64,000 nt of DNA from Bacteroidales bacterium UBA1715 (GCA_002317135.1 DCIX01000038.1:1-64000); one strand, 5' to 3'. Shown: positions 33,393-42,626, numbered from the stretch's first letter. Translations and numbers: made by a program. The notes: a model not told the origin generated them from the letters alone.

Positions 33393-34571
33393 ATGAATAA
33401 TCTGATTGAAACATATAAATTACTGATTGATAGAGTAAACATTGATTTTGTGCGTTATCTACACAACAAAATCAACTGGAAAAACAGGTTAATAGCCATC
33501 TTAGGAGCACGCGGAGTTGGAAAAACCACATTGGTCCTTCAGCATATCAAAATATCCAATGACGTAGAACACTCACTTTACGTTACCGCAGATGATTTTT
33601 ACTTCACAACACATAGGTTGTTTGATTTAGCTAAAGAGTTTTATCAGAATGGAGGGAAAAGACTGTATATTGATGAAATCCATAAATATAGTGGTTGGTC
33701 TGTTGAGATAAAGAATATATATGATCTTCTGCCTGACTTACAAATCATTTATACAGGATCTTCAATTCTCGATTTGGAACAAGGAGGAGCTGATTTAAGC
33801 AGAAGAAAAGTGGAATACCATCTAAAAGGACTCTCATTTCGAGAGTACCTTAATCTTATTTTGCATTTAGACCTTCCCACTTATACATTGGAAGAGATAG
33901 TGAAAGGAAACGTAAAATTTCCTTATACGGAGTATCGACCATTGGTATATTTCAAGAAATATCTGAAAACTGGATTCTATCCATTCTTTTTGGAGTCGGA
34001 CGATTACACCATCCGACTTAGAAGTGTACTAAAGCAAGTAGTGGAGTTTGATGTGCCAACATTTGCAAAAATGAATGTCAGTTCAAGTGCCAAGTTGAAA
34101 AAACTGCTTTATGTGATTGCGCAAAGCGTTCCATTCAAACCCAATTTCTCTGTTTTAGAAAGAGAGTTGGGAATATCGAGAAACGCACTGCCAGATTATT
34201 TCATGTATTTGGAAAAAGCGCAGTTGATTACCATGGTGAGAGAGAAAGCCACTGGCATTAAGATATTAGAGAAAATAGATAAAATCTATTTAAATAATCC
34301 CAACCTATCTTACGCACTCACTGATGGCGAACCAAATATCGGAACAATAAGAGAAAACATATTTATCCAATTTTTACAGGATTTATATCCGATTGTTTCC
34401 TCACCATCCCAAGCAGATTTTTTAGTGAACGGATATACGTTTGAAGTAGGAGGGAAAAATAAGACTTCACGTCAAATCAATGATATTGAGAATGCTTATC
34501 TTGCCAAAGACGACATCGAGTACACCAGTATGAAAGAGATTCCTCTTTGGATGTTCGGATTCCTTTATTGA
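33393..34571 (+). CDS. AAA ATPase with DUF4143 domain
   Basis: A 392-residue ATP-binding protein of the common AAA_14/DUF4143 type. Walker A GARGVGKTT (38-46), Walker B KRLYIDEIHKYSGW (about 88-101), the sensor segment IIYTGSSIL, and a C-terminal region (about 220-390) with a winged-helix-like ELGISRNALPDYFMYLEKAQLI and the nuclease-like end QADFLVNGYTFEVGGKNKTSRQI. The ATG at 33393 is chosen because it follows the promoter at 33369; the earlier start lies inside the operator. Members are widespread in mobile contexts and their role is unknown. It lies directly right of the RM insertion. Confidence 0.85.
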   Translation: MNNLIETYKLLIDRVNIDFVRYLHNKINWKNRLIAILGARGVGKTTLVLQHIKISNDVEHSLYVTADDFYFTTHRLFDLAKEFYQNGGKRLYIDEIHKYSGWSVEIKNIYDLLPDLQIIYTGSSILDLEQGGADLSRRKVEYHLKGLSFREYLNLILHLDLPTYTLEEIVKGNVKFPYTEYRPLVYFKKYLKTGFYPFFLESDDYTIRLRSVLKQVVEFDVPTFAKMNVSSSAKLKKLLYVIAQSVPFKPNFSVLERELGISRNALPDYFMYLEKAQLITMVREKATGIKILEKIDKIYLNNPNLSYALTDGEPNIGTIRENIFIQFLQDLYPIVSSPSQADFLVNGYTFEVGGKNKTSRQINDIENAYLAKDDIEYTSMKEIPLWMFGFLY

Positions 34572-35031
34572 GATCTGGTGCGGCGAGATTTTTGCAGAGT
34601 TGCCTAAACGAACATACAACTGCACTTTCTTCAAACGTAGCCATAGAGGGACAAACTGGGACAACCAGGTAAAACAAAGGCTCATGAGATGATCTTTGAT
34701 CGTTTAAAATCATCGTCTCCTCAACAATTAATATTGTTTTAACAGACTTCTTGGAAAGAGAGAAGACAAACGACTGCCACGAGTGCAACAGAAGAAAGAG
34801 TGATAAATAACCCCGCAGTTCTTACAAAACATCGGGCGGTGAGACCAATTGGTTTCGCCGCCGACGTGGAGTGGCTTATCCAAAACGACAAAAATGTCTT
34901 GAGTCGCCTTGAAGGCAATATCTACTGAAACCTTTCTGCATGTCACTAAGCAATAGCGATGAAATTTTCTGTCGCAAGAATTATAACTCAACTATGCACA
35001 AAAATTTCAAACCAATCACTACCTTTGCAAT
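34572..35031 (+). other. Gene-free stretch of atypical DNA
   Basis: 460 bp between the ATPase and the intact methyltransferase gene. It is patchily richer in G and C (for example 34834-34878) than its surroundings. The longest + strand frame is only 42 codons (34800-34928, GTG start, ending RLEGNIY); its opposite strand has an 87-codon frame with a CKNCG motif. I recognise neither. It looks like decayed foreign DNA, perhaps transposase debris, but this cannot be shown. Confidence 0.45.
35020..35027 (+). promoter_or_regulatory. -7 element of the intact methyltransferase (leaderless start)
   Basis: TACCTTTG ends 4 bp before the ATG at 35032, so transcription is expected to start at or next to the initiation codon, giving a leaderless mRNA. 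The truncated copy has the same TACCTTTG but 13 bp before its ATG. Confidence 0.6.
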
Positions 35032-35805
35032 ATGGCATTGACGAATATAGAGAAACACTACAACAAACATTCTGAAGACAAACGATTGCTACGTAGGCAC
35101 GGCATTGTTGAGTTCGAAACGACAATGTATCACTTGCATCGTTTCCTACAACCAGGTAACTCTATTTTAGATGTTGGAGCAGGAACTGGGCGATATTGTT
35201 CTGCACTAATGGCAGAAGGATATCAAGTAAAAGCCGTTGAACTTGTCCGTCGGAATATTGAAGTGTTTTTACAACGTGAACCAACTGCTGATGTTGTACA
35301 AGGCGATGCCAGAAATATGCCATCTATACCGACAGATTTAGCGGATATTACTCTATTGCTTGGCCCACTCTATCATCTTGTAGGTGATGAAGAAAAAATA
35401 AAGGCATTGAATGAAGCCAAACGAGTAACAAAACCAGGCGGTTTGATTTTTGTTGCCTACTTAATGAACGAATACAGCATCCTATCCTATTGTTTTGACG
35501 AAGAAAGAATAGAAGATTTATTGGCACGAGGTGTTGTTGATGAAAATTATCATGTTCAAGTGCAAGAAGGTGAATTGTATGATTATGTCCGATTGGAAGA
35601 CATCAACCGATTAAACGAAAAAGCTGGTTTGGAGCGAGTTACGATTTTCTCTCCCGATGGTGCGGCAGATTACATGCGCACACGTATCAATCACATGAGT
35701 GATGCAACATTTTCACGCTTCATAGAATATCAGAAATGTATATCTGAACGCCTAGAACTTATTGGTGCCGGCAGTCACGTTGTGGATGTAGTTCGAAGCA
35801 AATAA
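35032..35805 (+). CDS. Class I SAM-dependent methyltransferase
   Basis: A 257-residue methyltransferase with motif I SILDVGAGTGRYCSALM (about 42-58), VVQGDARNM at motif II, DITLLLGPLYHL at motif III/post I and a RVTKPGGLIFVAYLM strand. The C-terminal 100 residues (ENYHVQVQEGELYDYVRLEDINRL onward) are helical and probably define the substrate, which is unknown. The gene is complete, unlike its paralogue at 29721. It ends 7 bp from the convergent U32 gene. Confidence 0.88.
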   Translation: MALTNIEKHYNKHSEDKRLLRRHGIVEFETTMYHLHRFLQPGNSILDVGAGTGRYCSALMAEGYQVKAVELVRRNIEVFLQREPTADVVQGDARNMPSIPTDLADITLLLGPLYHLVGDEEKIKALNEAKRVTKPGGLIFVAYLMNEYSILSYCFDEERIEDLLARGVVDENYHVQVQEGELYDYVRLEDINRLNEKAGLERVTIFSPDGAADYMRTRINHMSDATFSRFIEYQKCISERLELIGAGSHVVDVVRSK

Positions 35806-35812
35806 CTACATT

Positions 35813-37630
35813 TTATTCTGCATAAATATTCATTTCGCATTTATCACAATCGAATTCTACACGAAAACGATGTGAATTATCGGACAAATAGATAGATTCC
35901 GCATTACCTTTTTTACATGCTTTCATTTGATAGCGAATGCAATATTTTGTAGTCATAAGCGGCACATTCAATCTATGTTCCAGTTCAAATGCACGCTGAG
36001 TAACCTCAACACCATGTCGTTTATAGAAATCTTGAGATTTTTTATTTGCGACATTCAAGCGATAATCCAAAGGTTCACTTAACGGATATTGTAACTCATT
36101 TTTTGTAATTGAATTTGTTTTCTTTACTTCAAATGAAGAAATTATGTTTTGTCGCAATTGTTCACACAAATTACGGCGTAATTCATTCAGTTGGGCTATT
36201 GGAACAAATGGAACTTGTTTAAAATCAGCAGAAAACGAAGCCACTTCAAATATAGTATCCCCCATTTTCAACATTTGCGTACGAAGATTTGAAAGAGCCA
36301 TAGCCTCATTCTTGGCAAAAGCAACTATTGGATAAGCTATAGTTGCTTTTTCTCCTGAAACAATCGACATTTCTGCAAACATCTCGTTTCCTTCCACAGA
36401 AAAATTCAAAGAAACAGGGATTTTTCTACAAGTTGAACTTTGCTCTAATTTCTTTTGAAATTCTATATCAAAATTCCGCCAAATATCCGTTCCTACCGGC
36501 ACATGAATGTTTTTATTCAACGAAATCAATTGTCCATTTACCGAATTCACTTGCACACCAGTCAACTCATTTTTTTCATTGAAAAAGCATAAACCATCAC
36601 CGTTATGCAGAGTAATGGAAGACTTTATGCGTATGCTGTTTTTTCCTCGCTGATTACCCTTTTGTTCAAACGATTCGGTTACCTTACCAATATATTCACC
36701 CTGAGATTTTGGGGAACGGATATTCGCAATATCGCCATGTCGTTTTTCCACAAAATAAGTCGTAAAGCCACGAGAAAAAGTTTTTTCTATATGAGGAGCA
36801 AACGAAAATGACTCCAAACCATACGAACTTCGTTGCAAATCCTTTCTTTTCACAAGAACCGCATCAATTTTTTTACGAAGCGTTGCAGTTACATTTTTCA
36901 CATAATCAGCATCCTTCAAACGGCCTTCGATTTTGAAACTAGAAATTCCCGCATCTATCAATTGCTCCACATAATTACCAAGATGTAAATCCTTAGTGGA
37001 AAGAAAATAGCCCTGTTTTTCTTCGCCAAGACCCTGCAAAGTATATTTATGTCTGCACATTTGCGAGCATTCGCCACGATTGCCACTACGTCCAGTCACA
37101 TGTTCGCTCATATAGCATTGTCCATTATAACAAACACATAAAGCCCCATGTACAAAGTATTCTAAAGGTACTGTTGTTTTTGATGCTATTTCTTTGATTT
37201 GTTGTAGATTCAACTCTCTTGCTAAAACAACTTGTGAAAAGCCAACTTTTTCAAGAAAATCAACCTTTTCCGCTGTTCTATTATTTAACTGCGTACTCGC
37301 ATGAATTTCTATTGGCGGCAAATCACATTCAAGAAGACCAAGATCTTGAATTATAAGCGCATCAACATGGATTTCATACAATTTCCCAATCAATGCAACA
37401 GCATCATCCAGTTCATTATCATACAAAATTGTGTTGATTGTAACATACACTTTTACATGAAATTGATGTGCATATTCCACCAACTTTGCGATGTCGTCCA
37501 CCGAATTTGAAGCAGCTGCACGCGCTCCAAATGCTGAGGCACCGATATACACCGCATCAGCACCATGGTCTATGGCAGCAATACCAACGGCAAGATTTTT
37601 TGCCGGAGCAAGTAATTCAATGAATCTCAT
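35813..37630 (-). CDS. Peptidase U32 family protein
   Basis: A 605-residue protein of the U32 family, members of which act in RNA hydroxylation (RlhA, TrhP) or as collagen-degrading proteins. The N-terminal barrel begins ELLAPAKNLAVGIAAIDHGADAVYIG (5-30); the diagnostic motif GALCVCYNGQCYMSEH with cysteines is near 163-178, followed by SGNRGECSQMCRHKY, which together provide an Fe-S-like Cys set. The long form with a C-terminal extension ends with FDCDKCEM. It is the last gene of the run higB-higA-U32, 3 bp after higA. By family it probably modifies tRNA or rRNA. Confidence 0.9.
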   Translation of the reverse strand: MRFIELLAPAKNLAVGIAAIDHGADAVYIGASAFGARAAASNSVDDIAKLVEYAHQFHVKVYVTINTILYDNELDDAVALIGKLYEIHVDALIIQDLGLLECDLPPIEIHASTQLNNRTAEKVDFLEKVGFSQVVLARELNLQQIKEIASKTTVPLEYFVHGALCVCYNGQCYMSEHVTGRSGNRGECSQMCRHKYTLQGLGEEKQGYFLSTKDLHLGNYVEQLIDAGISSFKIEGRLKDADYVKNVTATLRKKIDAVLVKRKDLQRSSYGLESFSFAPHIEKTFSRGFTTYFVEKRHGDIANIRSPKSQGEYIGKVTESFEQKGNQRGKNSIRIKSSITLHNGDGLCFFNEKNELTGVQVNSVNGQLISLNKNIHVPVGTDIWRNFDIEFQKKLEQSSTCRKIPVSLNFSVEGNEMFAEMSIVSGEKATIAYPIVAFAKNEAMALSNLRTQMLKMGDTIFEVASFSADFKQVPFVPIAQLNELRRNLCEQLRQNIISSFEVKKTNSITKNELQYPLSEPLDYRLNVANKKSQDFYKRHGVEVTQRAFELEHRLNVPLMTTKYCIRYQMKACKKGNAESIYLSDNSHRFRVEFDCDKCEMNIYAE

Positions 37631-37633
37631 AAA

Positions 37634-37996
37634 TTAGAGCATTAGCATTGCAGAAGGAGAGATATGTAATAATTCACAAAGTTTCCCCGCAATCCGCAAA
37701 GAAGGTTCTGCTTTACCTGTTGCGAAATCACTAATTCGAGATGGACTTATCCCAATTTTTGAGGCAAGATCTTTCTGAGAAATTCCAACCTCCTCTATGC
37801 CATCGCTTATCAATTCTGCAACTGTAGGTTTTTCTATAGGGAAATGTTCTTTTTCGTATTCTATTACGACATCTGATACCATAGAAAGTTCCACCACAAT
37901 AGGGTGTGTTTTTACCATAGACTCATCCACAAGTGGAAGCAATTCCTCTACTCGATTACAAGCAAATTCATATTGTTCTTTTGTTATTTTTCCCAT
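37634..37996 (-). CDS. higA: HigA-type antitoxin (XRE helix-turn-helix)
   Basis: A 120-residue antitoxin. The N-terminal half is helical and acidic; the C-terminal XRE domain has GISQKDLASKIGISPSRISDFATGKAEPSLRIAGKLCELL (about 71-110), in which the recognition helix is PSRISDFATGK. It neutralises the HigB toxin and probably represses the operon. It lies 10 bp after higB, in the usual toxin-first Hig order, and 3 bp before the U32 gene. Confidence 0.88.
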   Translation of the reverse strand: MGKITKEQYEFACNRVEELLPLVDESMVKTHPIVVELSMVSDVVIEYEKEHFPIEKPTVAELISDGIEEVGISQKDLASKIGISPSRISDFATGKAEPSLRIAGKLCELLHISPSAMLML

Positions 37997-38006
37997 ATTG
38001 CTCTAT

Positions 38007-38306
38007 TTAAATTGTTGCACAATCTATTGAATCATACTCTTCGTGAGTTCCAACAAAACGAATAAAAATATAGCCCATCACAAACTTCACAACCACCACC
38101 AGCCTATATTTATTACCATGAATATTAAATACATAGTGTTGATTTCCGACATAATCAGTTGCAGGAAAATTTTCTCGAATGTCTGAAAAATTCCTCCATT
38201 CTGCTTTTTCTGCTATTTCATACCATCTTTCTAATGGTATTTTAGAATCTTCTCTACCTTTGGTTTCAAAGAACTCTTTTAGTTTACGGTGTGAAACAAT
38301 TCTCAT
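38007..38306 (-). CDS. higB: HigB-type mRNA interferase toxin
   Basis: A 99-residue toxin of the HigB (PF09907) group, a ribosome-associated or free mRNA endonuclease. Typical features: MRIVSHRKLKEFFE start, the WRNFSDIRENFPATDYVGNQ loop, FNIHGNKYRLVVVVKF strands and the final FVGTHEEYDSI with the conserved His and Tyr. The -7 element TATTTTTG (minus, 38333-38326) puts transcription only some 12 bases upstream of the ATG. Confidence 0.9.
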   Translation of the reverse strand: MRIVSHRKLKEFFETKGREDSKIPLERWYEIAEKAEWRNFSDIRENFPATDYVGNQHYVFNIHGNKYRLVVVVKFVMGYIFIRFVGTHEEYDSIDCATI

Positions 38307-38473
38307 TTGCGGTTTAAAATTTATACAAAAATAACAATAAATTTTATATCTTAGAATTATTCAATAATTTTATTTTAATTTTCAAAATTTTATACTCATA
38401 CATCAACGCTAATGGAGGCAAGGGTCTGCTCTGCCCAATATAATACGTAGAAAATATCGTTTATGGGATAAAA

Positions 38474-38499
38474 TGAGGCGTATGGCCATACACCTCATC
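38474..38499 (-). terminator. Terminator of the AlkD-like gene
   Basis: ATGAGG-GTATGG / CCATAC-CCTCAT makes a 13-pair hairpin with a single internal mismatch (G-U on the minus-strand RNA) and almost no loop, followed on the minus strand by TTTTA. Confidence 0.7.
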
Positions 38500-38515
38500 G
38501 CAAACAAGAGACCAT

Positions 38516-39208
38516 TTACTTCACTTTTATCTTCAGAGTTCGCAAATAATCCTTGTGTTCTTGCGAGACACGGAAACTTTCTATTGCTTTCTGTATTGCT
38601 TTATTATGCACAGAACGAGAGAAAACTTTTTCTTCAATCAATGGCAAAGTCTTATCGTAATATTTTGCCAATGCTGTTGCCAATGCCCATGCTTTCATCA
38701 TATCAACATAATACTCGCCGTCGCGAATTGTTTGCAACATTCCCAATGTGTAATCGACATATTCATCGGTTAAACCGTATGTCATAAGAACATCACCGAA
38801 AAAGCGACGTTCAAATTCCGTTCCCACCGACTTAAATTCCTCATAGTGTGCAACAACGACCGGAAAATGTTTTGAAAACTGTTTTAAAGAGCCCACAAAT
38901 GTATCATTTGTTGCCCAATTGTCTATATATGGAATATGACTATCAACTTCTTCCAATAAAGAGTCTATATCTGTTTTATGTAAAGCAATACACAAGCCAC
39001 GAAGCATAACTTCTTCGTATGTTTTCGGTTCTTGTCGTATAAATGCAACATCGTCTCCATTCTTAACCATTTGCTTTGCCAACGCACGCATATCAGGATT
39101 CGAAACGCCAAGAATTGGATATTTGGTCGTTGTTAATTTTTCGGCGAATGCCTTCAATTTCGGAGAAGACAATTCATGCAATTTTTCTATGATTTCTTGT
39201 GGAGACAT
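38516..39208 (-). CDS. DNA alkylation repair protein (AlkD-like)
   Basis: A 230-residue all-helical HEAT-repeat protein matching the AlkD-like DNA glycosylase family, which removes positively charged alkylated bases without base flipping. Recognisable: GVSNPDMRALAKQM (about 34-47), EEVMLRGLCIALHKT, then NWATNDTFVGSLKQFS, the DTF region expected at the active site, and FERRFFGDVLMTYGL. The enzymatic Trp/Asp pair seems present (W98, D101). It is downstream of leuS on the same strand but separated by a terminator. Confidence 0.85.
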   Translation of the reverse strand: MSPQEIIEKLHELSSPKLKAFAEKLTTTKYPILGVSNPDMRALAKQMVKNGDDVAFIRQEPKTYEEVMLRGLCIALHKTDIDSLLEEVDSHIPYIDNWATNDTFVGSLKQFSKHFPVVVAHYEEFKSVGTEFERRFFGDVLMTYGLTDEYVDYTLGMLQTIRDGEYYVDMMKAWALATALAKYYDKTLPLIEEKVFSRSVHNKAIQKAIESFRVSQEHKDYLRTLKIKVK

Positions 39209-39229
39209 AGTCCTTCTTTTAAATAAGAA

Positions 39230-39254
39230 GGGCGGAGTTAGTTGAACCCCGCCC
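39230..39254 (-). terminator. Terminator of leuS
   Basis: Ten-pair G/C-rich hairpin with one A/C (T-G on the minus strand) pair and loop AGTTG, then a T-rich tail. Same design as the hairpins at 2039 and 3557. Confidence 0.75.
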
Positions 39255-39263
39255 CGACATTTA

Positions 39264-41876
39264 TTACATTACAATGTTAATGATTTTTCCAGGAACGACG
39301 ATTACCTTCTTTGTAGGTTTTCCGTCCAACCATTTTATGGTTCGCTCGTCCGCCATAACAGTCTTTTCGACTTCTTGTGGAGTTGCTGTTTTTGGGAACT
39401 CCATTTCGAAACGACGTTTTCCGTTGAAAGAGACAGGATAAATCACATTTTCGTCAACCAATTTAGATTCATCGCACACCGGCCATGGTTCGTATGCCAT
39501 AGATTTTGTTCCGCCATACATTTGCCACAACTCTTCAGCCAAGTGAGGTGCAAATGGTGCAAGAACTTTGAAGAAATCCTTTGCAACATCTTCCGAAACC
39601 TTACCTGCTTTATAGCATGCATTTGTGAACACCATCATTTGAGAAATGGCAGTATTGAAACGAAGATTTTCAATATCGTCGGCAACTTTCTTTATTGTTT
39701 TATGAAGTTCTTTAACAACAGAATTGTCGTCTTTCAAACCAGCAACAACATTTTCTTTTTCGCTGAAGAAACGGAACACACGCGATAAGAAGTTGAACAC
39801 ACCTTTCACGCCACTTTCAGCCCAAGGTTTCACAGCATCAAGAGGTCCCATAAACATTTCGTACAAACGAAGACTGTCGGCTCCATAGTGAGCAATCACA
39901 TCGTCTGGGTTTACAACATTCTTCAACGATTTTGACATTTTTGCCACAATCTGACGAAGTTCTTCGCCAGTTTCTTTGTGGAAGAATTTGCCGTCTTTTT
40001 CTTCGACCATGTCCGAAGTAATCTTTGCACCCGCCATTGTTTCGTAAGCAAAAGCCAAAATCATACCTTGATTGAATAACTTTTGGTATGGTTCATCGGT
40101 ATGCACAATGCCCAAATCGAATAACACTTTATGCCAAAAACGGCTATACAACAAGTGAAGTACGGCATGTTCTGCACCACCTACATACAAATCGACTGGC
40201 AACCAGTAGTTTTCTGCCTCAACCGAGAAAGGAGCTGAGTCATTTTTAGGATCAGCATAACGTAAATAATACCAGCAAGAGCCTGCCCATTGTGGCATAG
40301 TGTTCGTTTCGTAACGACCCTTACGACCGTTAGCATCTACTACAGTCAACCAATCTGTTGCATTTGCAAGTGGAGATTCACCCGTATCGCTTGGTTCGTA
40401 TTTCGAAAGTTCAGGCAACTGGTGAGGAAGATTAGCCTCATCAACAGTAGAAACTTCGCCATCTTCCCAGTGAATAATAGGGAATGGTTCACCCCAATAA
40501 CGTTGACGGCTGAACAACCAGTCACGGATTTTATAATTCACTGTTGCTTTACCGATTTTATTTTCAGTCAACCAAGCAACCATTTTGGCAATAGCATCTT
40601 TTTTATTCAAACCATCAAGGAATCCCGAATTTACATGAACGCCATCTTCTGTCCATGCTTGTTGTTGTACATCAACTTCTGATTTTAGGACTTCGATGAT
40701 AGGCAAGTTAAATTTCTTTGCGAATTCCCAATCACGGGTATCATGAGCAGGAACAGCCATAATCGCACCTGTTCCGTAACCCATAAGGACATAATCGGCA
40801 ACCCAGATAGGAATCAAAGTACCATTTACAGGATTCTTAGCATAACGACCTGAGAAAACACCTGTTTTTTCCTTCGCTAATTCTGTTCTATCCAAATCCG
40901 ACTTCATTGAAGCCTGTTTTCTATATTCATCAACAGTAGCTTTTTGTTCTGGAGTTACAATTTGTTCTATCATTGGATGTTCTGGTGCAATTACCATATA
41001 TGTTGCACCGAACAATGTATCACAACGAGTTGTATATACAGTCAATTTTGCATCAACGCCATCAAGTTGAAAATCAACCTCAGCACCAGTAGAACGACCA
41101 ATCCAGTTACGTTGCATATCTTTCACACCAGCAGGCCAATCCAAGCCATCAAGACCTTGAATCAAGCGTTCTGCATAATGAGGAATACGAAGCATCCATT
41201 GTTTTAAGTTCTTACGATTAACTTGGCAACCACATTTTTCGTGAGAGCCATCGTTCAAAACTTCCTCGTTAGCACAAACAGTCTTACAGTTCGGACACCA
41301 CCAAACTTGTGCGTTATCGTAGTACGCAAGTCTTTGTGAATTAACATATTCCGTAACTGCATCTTTTCCTTTTGCCTTAATATCTGCCGGAATTGGCAAT
41401 TCAGAAATAGGACGACCTTTTTGTTGTTCCTTATCAAACCAAGTGTTATATAATTTAATAAATATCCATTGTGTCCATTTGTAATATTTTGGATCAGTCG
41501 TATTGATTTCACGATCCCAATCGTAGCTCAAACCCAACGCTTTAATCTGACGACGGAAATTGTCGCAGTTTTTCTTTGTTGTAATTGCAGGGTGAGTACC
41601 TGTTTGTATTGCATATTGTTCAGCAGGAAGACCGAATGCATCCCATCCCATAGGATGAAGCACATTGAAGCCTTTCATTCGTTTGTAGCGACTCATAATA
41701 TCTGTTGCCGTGTAGCCTTCTGGATGACCAACGTGCAAACCAGCTCCCGATGGATATGGGAACATATCAAGTGCATAAAATTTAGGTTTAGACTTGTCTA
41801 ATTCTGTTTTGAAGGTTTTATTGGTTTCCCAATAGTCCTGCCATTTCTTTTCAATTTCGGTAAAATTGTATTCCAT
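39264..41876 (-). CDS. leuS: Leucyl-tRNA synthetase
   Basis: Charges tRNA-Leu; essential. 870 residues, within bacterial range. The HIGH motif is HVGH (48-51) in YPSGAGLHVGHPEGYT, KMSKS is present as KMSKSLKN near residue 645, and the editing domain includes TTRCDTLFGATYMV (about 281-294) and GTGAIMAVPAHDTRD. The zinc-type CPNCKTVCANEEV insert occurs near 195. There is a further LeuRS-type C-terminal domain, ending KVIVVPGKIINIVM. The start is the ATG at 41876. Confidence 0.97.
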   Translation of the reverse strand: MEYNFTEIEKKWQDYWETNKTFKTELDKSKPKFYALDMFPYPSGAGLHVGHPEGYTATDIMSRYKRMKGFNVLHPMGWDAFGLPAEQYAIQTGTHPAITTKKNCDNFRRQIKALGLSYDWDREINTTDPKYYKWTQWIFIKLYNTWFDKEQQKGRPISELPIPADIKAKGKDAVTEYVNSQRLAYYDNAQVWWCPNCKTVCANEEVLNDGSHEKCGCQVNRKNLKQWMLRIPHYAERLIQGLDGLDWPAGVKDMQRNWIGRSTGAEVDFQLDGVDAKLTVYTTRCDTLFGATYMVIAPEHPMIEQIVTPEQKATVDEYRKQASMKSDLDRTELAKEKTGVFSGRYAKNPVNGTLIPIWVADYVLMGYGTGAIMAVPAHDTRDWEFAKKFNLPIIEVLKSEVDVQQQAWTEDGVHVNSGFLDGLNKKDAIAKMVAWLTENKIGKATVNYKIRDWLFSRQRYWGEPFPIIHWEDGEVSTVDEANLPHQLPELSKYEPSDTGESPLANATDWLTVVDANGRKGRYETNTMPQWAGSCWYYLRYADPKNDSAPFSVEAENYWLPVDLYVGGAEHAVLHLLYSRFWHKVLFDLGIVHTDEPYQKLFNQGMILAFAYETMAGAKITSDMVEEKDGKFFHKETGEELRQIVAKMSKSLKNVVNPDDVIAHYGADSLRLYEMFMGPLDAVKPWAESGVKGVFNFLSRVFRFFSEKENVVAGLKDDNSVVKELHKTIKKVADDIENLRFNTAISQMMVFTNACYKAGKVSEDVAKDFFKVLAPFAPHLAEELWQMYGGTKSMAYEPWPVCDESKLVDENVIYPVSFNGKRRFEMEFPKTATPQEVEKTVMADERTIKWLDGKPTKKVIVVPGKIINIVM

Positions 41877-42007
41877 AACAATTATTTGTAAAATCTTTGC
41901 GAAGATACGATTTTCAACGAATAAGTAATTGTAAAAAATTTTTTTTCATACATCAACGAAAAGTATTCATATTTTTACTACATTTGTTCAGCCAAACAAC
42001 ATGAAAA

Positions 42008-42196
42008 ATGAGTTATAAATCAGTCGCGGATGTGATTGCTATGTTACAACAAAATGGATTTACGCAAGTTAGCCAACGAGGAAGTCACATTAAATTTAAG
42101 AAAGGTGATAAAATAGCAATTGTGCCCAACCACGGGAAAAAGGGAATTGAAAAAGGAACGTATTTTAGTATTTTACGGCAAGCAGGTTTAAAATAG
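42008..42196 (+). CDS. hicA: HicA-type toxin (mRNA interferase)
   Basis: A 62-residue double-stranded-RNA-binding-like toxin. The catalytic His27 is in the QRGSHIKFKKG motif; VPNHGKKGIEKGTYFSILRQAGL is the usual C-terminal half. TACATTTG (41979-41986) is a good -7 element. It is 8 bp upstream of hicB, in the standard order. Confidence 0.93.
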   Translation: MSYKSVADVIAMLQQNGFTQVSQRGSHIKFKKGDKIAIVPNHGKKGIEKGTYFSILRQAGLK

Positions 42197-42204
42197 GAGG
42201 ATGT

Positions 42205-42603
42205 ATGTCAATAGTAAAAGTAATTGTAGAATATGCAGGTAATAATCTAAGTGCATACATACCCAATGCACCAATTATTACTACAGGGAAAAATTTGGCA
42301 GAAATACGCACAAATATAAGTGAAGCCATTTCTTTATACTTGGAAGACAATCCTTCACCTTTAGAAATGCTTGTTGGAGATTATCAAATTGAGTTACAAT
42401 TAGATGCAGCAACCTTCATAAACTGTTATAGTGGAATTTTCACAAAATCCGCATTGAGTAGAATTACAGGAATTAATGAACGACAAATATGGCACTATGC
42501 CGCTGGTATGCATAAACCACGCAAACAACAGGTTAAGAAAATTCAAAATGGAATAGAACAGATTTCAAAAGAATTAGCAGAAATCAATATTTGCTGTAAA
42601 TAA
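42205..42603 (+). CDS. hicB: HicB-type antitoxin
   Basis: A 132-residue antitoxin. The N-terminal 70 residues show the HicB RNase H-like half (KVIVEYAGNNLSAYIPNAPIITTG, then NLAEIRTNISEAISLYLED); the C-terminus has a helix-turn-helix (KSALSRITGINERQIWHYAAGMHKPRKQQVKKIQNGI) for operator binding. It neutralises HicA. Together with HigBA this gives two TA systems within 5 kb. Confidence 0.9.
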   Translation: MSIVKVIVEYAGNNLSAYIPNAPIITTGKNLAEIRTNISEAISLYLEDNPSPLEMLVGDYQIELQLDAATFINCYSGIFTKSALSRITGINERQIWHYAAGMHKPRKQQVKKIQNGIEQISKELAEINICCK

Positions 42604-42626
42604 AGTCAAGTGTTTGGACAATACGT

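Noticed and set aside
34728..34991. Minus-strand 87-codon frame with CKNCG motif
   Set aside because: Could be a zinc-ribbon protein, but no family or start signal was recognised; kept only as part of the gene-free stretch.
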